This document shows, one piece after another, positions 1-6,026 of a DNA stretch of 8,673 nucleotides. The DNA comes from Globobulimina sp. (Eukaryota > Foraminifera > Rotaliida), in assembly GCA_003354225.1 (NCBI GenBank), contig PIVH01000070.1, positions 1-8,673 on the forward strand. Direction: 5' to 3'. Made by a program: the position numbers and the translations under genes. The number at the start of each line of letters is the position of its first letter. The first letter of the stretch is position 1. The notes under the pieces are model-generated. The model saw only the letters and a program-made list of their open reading frames with translations, searched no databases and was not told the origin of the DNA.

Positions 1-2
1 CA

Positions 3-1328
3 AAACATTTTATTACTGAACTGCCAGCAACATTTAATAAATTAAATCATTTAAAATTTACAGGGACATTACATGATTCACCACGGAAATATATTAATAT
101 TGACAGTGTTTCACGATTTCCACATTTATTATATTTAGAATTCCATAAAATAGAGATTGACGCACAAAGTATTTCAATGAGCCAATTTTTAAAAAAAGAG
201 AAATTGCGATTTGAAAATGTAAATGAAATTTATAACATTAATATCAACGATGATGAATTAAATGAATTTATTGGTATTCGAGCCAGAATAAGTTATCGAT
301 ACAAAATAATGAATGAAATATTATCATATTTTAAGAATTTACTTGTTTTTAAATATTATGATGACGGTGTAACTATAAACTCGATTGAAATGGATCTATC
401 ACAAAAACATAACAATAACAATAATAACAATGATCATATTTATAATGTTGCATTTATCAAAAGATTACGAGAGAATAATGGATGTATTGCATTTCCTGAG
501 TCCTTGCAATTTATATCATTGATTAATTGTGATTGTTTATTGGATTTCAGTGCATGTCAAAATATTATTGGATTAAATTTATACGGCATTAATTATAAAC
601 AAATTATCAAATGGCCAATATGTAATATTATACAATGTTTAATATGTTCCACTCAAACTGAAATAACACAGGATTGGAACAATATATTTGAATCCACAAA
701 ATACCAATACAACAACAAGAAGCTTAAGGGCAATAATAATAATATCCATATGTATGCACATATGTTACCTGTCCGTTTTATGAAACGTATTACAAATCGC
801 ACGTTAGAAGAGCCCATCGAAGGCATATTACAAAGATCGATCAGTACACAGTCAACCAAATCAATCAAGTCAATGCAATCAAGTGATAGCACTGTAAAAC
901 CAATCAAAAGTAAGATTGATCAAATATATGTTGCAAATAAGTTGAACAAATCAATGAAATCATTTGATCTCTATAATAATAATAATATGAACATGGATAT
1001 GAATCTAAATCTAAATAATATGAATTCTTTAAACGATTTAATCGCTTTGCCATTGGATAAAGTCCAGAAATCTTTAATCTTTGATGTGTTTGAAGAATAC
1101 AAAAAAATGGAATTTATTGTGAGTAAAGATAACGAATTAATGTGTATGGAAATTGAGGATGAAAATGAAATATTTTATCGGCTTTTGGCAACAATTTATG
1201 GACAAAAACCGGATTTATTACAAAATAAAATTGAGCTATATGAGAGTTGGTGGAAATTAAAAATTGCAATTTGGATAAAACATATCGGTAAACAGATAAT
1301 ACCAAAATCACAAAGAAATATTTTTTAA
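3..1328 (+). CDS. LRR-like protein with Asn-rich linkers, 5'-truncated by window edge
   Basis: The reading frame is open from base 3, so the ATG at 177 is residue 59 of the visible 441 and probably not the start. No function is recognised. The visible N-terminal part has irregular leucine-rich-repeat-like segments: ELPATFNKLNHLKF near residues 6-19, FPHLLYLEF near 40-48, and FPESLQFISLINCDCLLDF around 165. These resemble the receptor half of F-box/LRR or other LRR proteins. A seven-Asn run lies near residues 137-143. A Ser/Lys linker with repeated KS pairs (STKSIKSMQSS) and an Asn/Met/Leu tract follow at roughly residues 280-341. The last 100 residues are charged and probably helical, with no known domain. 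No signal peptide or membrane segment is visible. It converges on the PH-F-box-LRR gene with 13 bp between stop codons. The gene is surely coding; the LRR assignment is tentative because the repeats are degenerate. Confidence 0.7.
   Translation, partial: KHFITELPATFNKLNHLKFTGTLHDSPRKYINIDSVSRFPHLLYLEFHKIEIDAQSISMSQFLKKEKLRFENVNEIYNININDDELNEFIGIRARISYRYKIMNEILSYFKNLLVFKYYDDGVTINSIEMDLSQKHNNNNNNNDHIYNVAFIKRLRENNGCIAFPESLQFISLINCDCLLDFSACQNIIGLNLYGINYKQIIKWPICNIIQCLICSTQTEITQDWNNIFESTKYQYNNKKLKGNNNNIHMYAHMLPVRFMKRITNRTLEEPIEGILQRSISTQSTKSIKSMQSSDSTVKPIKSKIDQIYVANKLNKSMKSFDLYNNNNMNMDMNLNLNNMNSLNDLIALPLDKVQKSLIFDVFEEYKKMEFIVSKDNELMCMEIEDENEIFYRLLATIYGQKPDLLQNKIELYESWWKLKIAIWIKHIGKQIIPKSQRNIF
411..431 (+). 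repeat. Asn-codon microsatellite (seven AAY codons)
   Basis: Alternating AAC and AAT codons encode seven consecutive Asn residues in the LRR-like protein. Mixed synonymous codons show that it is not a pure trinucleotide run, so it is either old or maintained at protein level. Such tracts are typical of AT-rich protist proteomes. Confidence 0.8.
975..1025 (+). repeat. Asn/Met/Leu low-complexity coding tract
   Basis: A run of AAT codons is interspersed with ATG and CTA codons, encoding an Asn-rich segment with periodic Met then Leu. It lies directly after the Ser/Lys linker and probably forms part of the same disordered spacer before the charged C-terminal region. Confidence 0.7.
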
Positions 1329-1341
1329 AATCGTGCAGAAC

Positions 1342-2947
1342 TCAGAAGTGGCCATGGTGATAAGAATAATTATCATCTGTTTTGATTGTATCATTCCACT
1401 TATATTTATTTGCTTGAAATGAATAAAAAGACCCCACCACAAATGCCAATTCATTTGAATTTGGGTTTGTTATTTCATTTAAAAATTTAATTCCTTTTTC
1501 TGTGATATTATTATTTATTAAATCCAATATCTTTAGGTTGGTTTTTGGGGTTTTTTTATAAAAGTTTTTTATAATTTCACATGATTCATCCCTTAATAAA
1601 CAATGACTTAACGATAAATGTATTAATTTATCACATTTTAAACTTATTGCTTCAAACAATTTTGTAACTGTTTTGTTTGATCGTTTTAATTTATTTAACA
1701 TTGGTATACCATCAAATAATAACTTTTTTACTCTTAATTTATAATTCCGTCTTAAAATAGAATCACATATTAACAGTACATCGTGTTGGTCCCATGCATT
1801 ATGCGATAAATCTAAAACTTGTATAGTTTCAAATGTTAATTTATGACTCGAAAACAATAAGTTACAAATCCATTTCACATCATGTTTGTGTACCATATAT
1901 TTCCCATCATTCTCAATATTGAATGGATTGAAATGAGGCACATCATTATCATAAATATACACATTTGTTTTTTCTTCTTTTATAATGTCTTTTTCATCAA
2001 AATAAATCCTGCTTTCATCCTCTTCTTCGTTTCTTATTTCACTAAATGTTAAAGCCACTAATTTGGATTTTTGATTCAAATGTCGACTAAAATCAAATGT
2101 TATTATATTTGATGGAATGCCTTGCAATTCAATTTGCTGTGTTTGCTGTTTATTATTTACGAGCGGCCCGTATGATATTAAAAAATATAATAATTGTTTT
2201 CTTTGCAGTTTATCGATATAGATTTCAGAATATTTATTGTCCGGATTATAAAAAGAGCGATATAATCCTTGCATAATGGCAAAATAATTACCATTATAAA
2301 ATCTAATAAAATGATGATTAAAATATATGGAATCTGACAGGTAAACACCTGAAAAATCAAAGTTATCCAAATTGAATAAGTTGGCAAAATATTTATTGAT
2401 TAATGGTAAGGTTTTATATCGTTTATATTCCATTAAATAGGATGCAATTGAACCAATAATAATTTTTGATGGTAACATGGTACATAATAAATTATCATTA
2501 TTTGCACGGATTGATCTGTTTATTTCATGATACCATTCTTGTATTAAGTCTTTATTATGGCCTCGGAAATTAAAATATGTTTCTTCTGATTTTATTAACA
2601 ATCTAATTGTATATGTTTTAAAATTTTGATTATATTTCGGTGATGTTATTTTGGTAAATTGTTTTAAATCAATTGCCTCGGTCGGATTTGTATATATCTA
2701 TATAAATTTGTATATATCCATATAAATTTGTATATATCTACATAAATTATACTGATATAATTTTATATAAATATAATACATTTTGCACCTGTTTTTTTAC
2801 AAATGTATATAGATAATTTTTATGTAAAACAAGCCATCGTTGTCTCCATTTGCCCAAATGGCGGCTTTGTTTATATAAAAATTCTTCTTTGCGAATTGCC
2901 GATTCATTCACAACGTTTATTTCTTCAGCGGCAAATAGAGAGCCCAT
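1342..2947 (-). CDS. PH - F-box - LRR protein, two exons (2947..2789 and 2697..1342)
   Basis: This is a predicted 504-residue protein made by joining exon 1 (53 codons from the ATG at 2947, context CAACATGG) to exon 2 (451 codons). The joint is phase 0 and restores a whole PH domain at about residues 18-118. Exon 1 gives the first strands (EEFLYKQSRHLGKWRQRW, then NYLYTF); exon 2 gives NPTEAIDL, the later strands and the C-terminal helix with the conserved Trp109. K26, R35 and R37 fit the basic beta1-beta2 pattern of phosphoinositide-binding PH domains. An F-box-like segment follows at about 128-162, starting MLPSKIIIGSIASYL. After a middle region with an acidic patch near residue 280, leucine-rich repeats occupy about 341-463 (IQVLDLSHN, LIHLSLSHC, LKILDLINNNIT). 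By family knowledge, the PH domain binds membrane lipids, the F-box binds Skp1 in an SCF ubiquitin ligase, and LRRs bind substrate. A membrane-directed ubiquitin adaptor is therefore inferred. Exon 2 has no ATG before codon 128 of the joined protein, which supports the splice. The PH and LRR calls are firm; the F-box call is moderate. Confidence 0.82.
1422..1427 (+). terminator. Candidate poly(A) signal AATAAA of the LRR-like gene, antisense to its neighbour
   Basis: This is the first AATAAA after the stop of the LRR-like gene, about 94 nt downstream. It lies inside the opposite-strand coding region of the PH-F-box-LRR gene. If used, the two convergent transcripts overlap by 100 nt or more. 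AATAAA is frequent by chance in AT-rich DNA, so this is only a candidate. Confidence 0.3.
2686..2748. repeat. 20-bp tandem repeat (about 3 copies) spanning the 3' splice site
   Basis: Two full 20-bp units lie at 2701-2720 and 2721-2740 on the plus strand and differ at one base (tatatatcca versus tatatatcta). A 15-base partial copy lies at 2686-2700, and the start of another at 2741-2748. On the minus strand each unit carries the acceptor region plus the first exon 2 bases. The outer two copies read TAG|ATATATAC and the middle copy reads TGG|ATATATAC. Only the lowest-coordinate copy keeps the PH reading frame. Confidence 0.85.
2698..2788 (-). other. Predicted 91-nt GT-AG intron splitting the PH domain
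   Basis: Read on the minus strand, the donor is CAG|GTGCAA after codon 53 and the acceptor is TATATAG|ATATAT at 2698. The intron is very AT-rich. Its length is not a multiple of three, and reading through it meets a stop 14 codons in, giving a 66-residue truncated product. A second possible donor lies upstream (TTT|GTAAAA, intron 2800..2698). It also keeps frame, but would shorten the beta3-beta4 loop from about eight to four residues, so CAG|GTG is preferred. No other introns are evident in the window. Confidence 0.75.
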
Positions 2948-2964
2948 GTTGAAGATATTAAAAG

Positions 2965-3040
2965 TTGTTAATTTGGATTGAAGAACAAAAACACATTCAT
3001 TTTAATGCTTGTACCCAATATAAAAATTGTTAATTTGGAT
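2965..3040. repeat. 14-bp direct repeat upstream of the PH-F-box-LRR gene
   Basis: TTGTTAATTTGGAT occurs exactly at 2965-2978 and 3027-3040, 62 bp apart, in the 217-bp spacer between the PH gene start and the stop of the SAP gene. Relative to the PH gene the copies lie about 18 and 80 bp upstream of the ATG, so they fall in its 5' UTR or promoter. A transcription-factor site is possible; chance in AT-rich DNA cannot be excluded. The rest of the spacer holds no convincing gene. Confidence 0.5.
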
Positions 3041-3164
3041 CGTATCAACACACTTAATACAAACAGTGGATACAATCAACAAAAAGGAATCGAAAGCAAA
3101 AATATGAGAAAGTGTCTGTCTCCTTTGCAATCAAAGCAAAATAAGCAAATTAAACATTAATAAA

Positions 3165-5261
3165 TTATAAAATAAATGTTACTTCATATCCTCTATGACT
3201 TTGAATCGGTAATTTTTTCACTGAAATCTCCTTTTTATCTTTATTAAAAAACTCATTTACACAATCCACTGCAAACTTTAATTCAATTAATTCATCGAAT
3301 GGTTTAACAAACATCCAAATCACACCAATTATATCCTGTGGCACAAATATATCTTCATCATATTGGTTGGCTGCTTCTTGCAACGCATTATATCTCGATT
3401 TGGTTAATTGTTTAAATATTTCAGGTCGGTATCTACAATGGTATCCAATCTCTAATTTCTTCAAAATATCTGCATTTTCATCACTTTTAATCATCCAATT
3501 TTTTAACTCTTTCTCAATACGATTAATTTGGGCAATATAAATATTAAATGAAGCATCATAAAAATCTTCTTTTTTCTCTTCTCCCTCTTCTTCCTCGATA
3601 TTATTTTCTTGTCTATATAATTGTATATCTAATCCATATATTAATACTCGTAAACGCTGCACTTTACTCATCACCACTTTGTATTTTGCTGTGGCTTGTT
3701 TCCAATTCAAACCAATATTACTATGCTTATCTGGTACCATGGATGAAGTAAACATTCCATTTGATATTCCGTGACCATGTGCTGCCAGAATCGGTGGTGC
3801 TGGAATTGGTGCGGCCGCTGCTATTGCCGCTGGTATTGGTGCTGGTATAGGTACCGGAGGTGGGACAGGAGCAACATTACTGATTGACGCCATTAATGCA
3901 TTGGGGAGTCTTCGTCTTTCCGGTTTTAACGAACAATCAGATTCAGCAACGAATTGATCGATAACAGACTGTGGTATGCCATTTACTGTCATTTCATGGA
4001 TAACTGCATCAATTTTAACACCGATTTGTAACATTTTCTTATATTCTGTTAAATCAATATTATCAGCACAAGAATCGTTTTGTTTCACTTCCTGTTTATA
4101 CTCATCATCATTATCGTCGTTTTGATTTCTTTTAAGCTTATTTTTCAAAGCATTTTGTAATTTATTTTGCAATGCTTTGGTATCAATGGCTCCAATATCA
4201 TTTTTAATTTGTTGTTGTTTCGTTTTTTGATCCATTTTATGTTTCAGCATTCGCGGCATTTGCGGTTGTAGAGCTGAACCAAATTTTATTGCTTTCTCCC
4301 GAATCTTATTAAAATCAGCATCAGTCATTATAAATTGTGGCTTATTTATCTCATCCACTAATTTGCCTTTCTCTTTTAATGTGTTCCATCTTTTACTTTG
4401 AAACAATTCTTTTGCAGTGGGTTTGGTGCTTATTTTTTGTAAAAAATCTATAATATTCGCATATCTTTCATGACCACTTAATGCAATATCTTCGTTACGA
4501 AATTTACTTAAAATTAACGACGATAAAAATATTTTACTATATATCTCATTGCTGATTATCGCTCTCATTGACTCATTAAATGTGTCCATGAAATATAAGC
4601 ATTTCAATACATTCTCACGTAAACTGTAAAGTTTTTCAATTAATCGAATTCTTGGAATTAAATTTGGAATATTAAAGATTGAAAACATAAGCTTGTCTTC
4701 GTGTGCACATTGCGTTGGAGGTATGAATGAGTTTAAATGTTGTTTGCATAAATCCCATCCATTATTATTTGAAATATCGTCCCAATAAAATAAGTATGTG
4801 GATAAGCTTGAAATATTATCCATGCCCAATAAGGTATCATTACCGGTGACCAATGCAGCCATAAATTGATTAACTGATAAATTAGCAAAGGCTGTGGCGC
4901 GAAATGCAGATATAAATCCAGGATATATGGTCATTCCCATCTGTCCTCTACGCGGACAATATCTTTTCACAATTTTGCGTGCTTGCGATAATGACAGCGA
5001 ATTGTCATTATTATTATCATTCATTTTTATTGCTTCTTTTTTCTCATAAATAGCAGTATCAACTAATTTTTGTTGTAATTGAGCTTCTTTGCTGCGTTTA
5101 TCTTCTGTTTGTTGAGAAATTGGTGGTGGGTCTGCTGTTAAAATAAGTTTTATCATTGATGCCTTTGTGGCACCAAATGTTATTTTTATGTTCAATGATT
5201 TGCAATGGTTTTTCAATTGCATGAATGACATTTTTAGCAATTCATCCTTTGTTTTTGCCAT
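3165..5261 (-). CDS. SAP-domain protein with possible formin-like (FH2) region and WASHC3-like motif
   Basis: The protein is 698 residues. The frame is open further upstream, but the first ATG is at 5261 in a textbook context (ATACCATGG), and the SAP domain starts straight after it, so this is taken as the start. The SAP-like helix-turn-helix spans about 5-42 (MSFMQLKNHCKSLNIKITFG, then ATKASMIKLI); SAP domains usually bind AT-rich DNA or RNA. Residues about 115-285 resemble an FH2 core by eye: NIPNLIPRIRLIEKLYSLRE near 197-216 parallels the IPRLxxRLxxxxF stretch of formins and is followed by long helices. Residues 407-429 (YKKMLQIGVKIDAVIHEM, NGI) match the motif seen in WASHC3/CCDC53 and many protist FH2 proteins. 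A Pro/Ala linker (464-491), an acidic patch (EEEEGEEKKED), coiled-coil-prone helices and a closing VPQDIIGVIWMFVKPFDE segment follow. An actin-related scaffold or a nuclear SAP protein are both possible. The gene is divergent from G gamma. Its coding status is firm, SAP is good and FH2 is tentative. Confidence 0.75.
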   Translation of the reverse strand: MAKTKDELLKMSFMQLKNHCKSLNIKITFGATKASMIKLILTADPPPISQQTEDKRSKEAQLQQKLVDTAIYEKKEAIKMNDNNNDNSLSLSQARKIVKRYCPRRGQMGMTIYPGFISAFRATAFANLSVNQFMAALVTGNDTLLGMDNISSLSTYLFYWDDISNNNGWDLCKQHLNSFIPPTQCAHEDKLMFSIFNIPNLIPRIRLIEKLYSLRENVLKCLYFMDTFNESMRAIISNEIYSKIFLSSLILSKFRNEDIALSGHERYANIIDFLQKISTKPTAKELFQSKRWNTLKEKGKLVDEINKPQFIMTDADFNKIREKAIKFGSALQPQMPRMLKHKMDQKTKQQQIKNDIGAIDTKALQNKLQNALKNKLKRNQNDDNDDEYKQEVKQNDSCADNIDLTEYKKMLQIGVKIDAVIHEMTVNGIPQSVIDQFVAESDCSLKPERRRLPNALMASISNVAPVPPPVPIPAPIPAAIAAAAPIPAPPILAAHGHGISNGMFTSSMVPDKHSNIGLNWKQATAKYKVVMSKVQRLRVLIYGLDIQLYRQENNIEEEEGEEKKEDFYDASFNIYIAQINRIEKELKNWMIKSDENADILKKLEIGYHCRYRPEIFKQLTKSRYNALQEAANQYDEDIFVPQDIIGVIWMFVKPFDELIELKFAVDCVNEFFNKDKKEISVKKLPIQSHRGYEVTFIL
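3789..3872 (-). repeat. Pro/Ala/Ile coding repeat (FH1-like linker)
   Basis: This imperfect GC-rich repeat encodes residues 464-491 and the next few of the SAP protein. Alternating Pro with Ala, Val or Ile is followed by an Ala run (APIPAAIAAAAPIPAPP). Short P-rich stretches next to FH2 domains bind profilin in true formins, but here the longest pure proline run is three, so profilin binding is doubtful. Confidence 0.65.
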
Positions 5262-5449
5262 GGTATGATCAGATATATTGACGAGGAGTCGTAGAAAGCA
5301 AACAGACTGTCGACAGGAGCTGAAAAGTACACAAAAAAATGGTGGAAAGGTAGTGGTTGTAGTCAAAAAACTTCACAACTAACTGTAGACATTTATTATT
5401 GCTGAGCATCCGTTCGTTCCAGTCAGTTTTTAGAAATTAAAAATTTAAA
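5262..5449. promoter_or_regulatory. Divergent 188-bp promoter region between SAP gene and G gamma gene
   Basis: The two start codons face away from each other across this spacer, so both 5' UTRs and promoters must lie here or overlap the genes. It contains a perfect 10-bp palindrome CTGTCGACAG at 5307-5316. The frame of the SAP gene stays open through part of the spacer but has no ATG. No clear TATA box is identified. Confidence 0.5.
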
Positions 5450-5650
5450 ATGCCATCAGAACAGCAATTACAGAAAGCACTCCAAGAACAAAGAGATTTA
5501 GAGAGGGAATTTGAGCTTTTAACCACAGCGCAGAATCCACAAGAATCATCAGCACGAATAATGGCTTTTATTTCAAATACGCAGGAAGGGCTAACAGACC
5601 CTGAAAATCATTGGATAAATAATGATGATTGTTCATGTCAAATATTATAA
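5450..5650 (+). CDS. Heterotrimeric G-protein gamma subunit, CAAX-terminated
   Basis: The protein is 66 residues, normal for G gamma. The N-terminal half is a predicted amphipathic coiled-coil helix (QLQKALQEQRDLEREFELL), which would pair with G beta. The second half carries the family's DP element followed by an ENHW motif at about 52-56, which resembles the ENPF/ENEW region of known gamma subunits. The end is DDCSCQIL: C63 in a CAAX box with terminal Leu predicts geranylgeranylation, and C61 two residues upstream is a candidate palmitoylation site. The expected role is to dimerise with G beta and anchor the heterotrimer to the plasma membrane for receptor signalling. The start context is AAAATGC, with A at -3. 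A single exon suffices. The gene is divergent from the SAP gene and convergent with the alpha-kinase. The call is inferred from length, coiled coil, the DP/ENHW motif and the CAAX box; G gamma sequences are short, so some doubt remains. Confidence 0.82.
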   Translation: MPSEQQLQKALQEQRDLEREFELLTTAQNPQESSARIMAFISNTQEGLTDPENHWINNDDCSCQIL

Positions 5651-6026
5651 AACATCCAATTCGAAACAAACGAATAGTGGAATATAAAATAAATTTCATA
5701 TTCAAATATTTTTTATGCGTTCTCAATGTGAGCTATATGTATCTTTGTCACTTTATCTGTCATGGGATAGTTTTTAACAGATTGTATTATTATTTTTTGT
5801 TGAGTTTCGTCTGCAAACAAGAAAACAACGCAAACACTAAATCAACGTCCGAACCGGCAATTGTCCGTTGATCAATTGTTTGCATACTAATTGAAGATCT
5901 TCTTCTTCTTCAAATTTGAATGCAATAAAAATATATCGGTGCAGTGCGAGGATAAATAAAAACACTAAATATTTAAGCTAAGTACAATCGGAAAATCTGA
6001 TTAAATATATTGCGACATGCATCAAT
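5651..6026. other. Convergent 3' intergenic region with inverted repeats and poly(A) signals
   Basis: These 376 bp hold the 3' UTRs of the G gamma gene (+) and the alpha-kinase gene (-). AATAAA occurs on the plus strand at 5688-5693 (38 nt after the G gamma stop), 5924-5929 and 5955-5960. Inverted repeats lie at 5841-5847/5866-5872 (ATCAACG arms) and 5891-5897/5907-5913 (TTGAAGA arms, 9-nt loop). A perfect 12-bp palindrome TTCAAATTTGAA lies at 5909-5920. No canonical AATAAA is seen on the minus strand for the kinase. No tRNA, small RNA or ATG-started gene is convincing here. Confidence 0.6.
5688..5693 (+). terminator. Candidate poly(A) signal of the G gamma gene
   Basis: AATAAA lies 38 nt past the stop codon, at a normal distance for a compact protist gene. 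Two more copies at 5924 and 5955 are alternatives. Confidence 0.4.

Noticed and set aside
653-1311. Minus-strand frames at 653-907 and 1114-1311
   Set aside because: They are antisense to the LRR-like gene. Their hydrophobic content is what reverse-reading of Asn/Lys/Asp codons produces.
1342-2601. Stand-alone F-box/LRR gene starting at TTG 2601 or ATG 2478
   Set aside because: TTG starts are not expected in this eukaryotic context, and the ATG at 2478 would cut off clear PH-domain sequence that continues in frame back to the splice acceptor at 2697.
2978-3160. Small plus-strand gene of about 50-60 codons upstream of the PH gene
   Set aside because: It begins at TTG (first ATG at 3005), shows no domain or composition typical of protein, and lies over the promoter repeats of the opposite-strand gene.
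3548-3751. Hydrophobic plus-strand 67-codon frame that looks like a membrane peptide
   Set aside because: It is antisense to the acidic coiled-coil part of the SAP protein; reversed Glu/Lys codons give Leu/Phe/Ser-rich sequence.
5262-5366. Extension of the SAP protein to an earlier start at 5366
   Set aside because: The codon there is TTG. The added residues are low in conservation signals and Cys/Thr-rich, and the first ATG at 5261 has an ideal context next to the SAP domain.
5629-5871. 80-codon plus-strand frame overlapping the end of the G gamma gene
   Set aside because: It starts at TTG inside the G gamma gene, is rich in hydrophobic residues only because of AT-rich DNA, and falls in the 3' UTR region.
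5651-6026. tRNA, snoRNA or other structured RNA in the convergent spacer
   Set aside because: The stems are short, no cloverleaf or C/D box pair was found, and the inverted repeats lie next to poly(A) signals, so a 3' end role is simpler.
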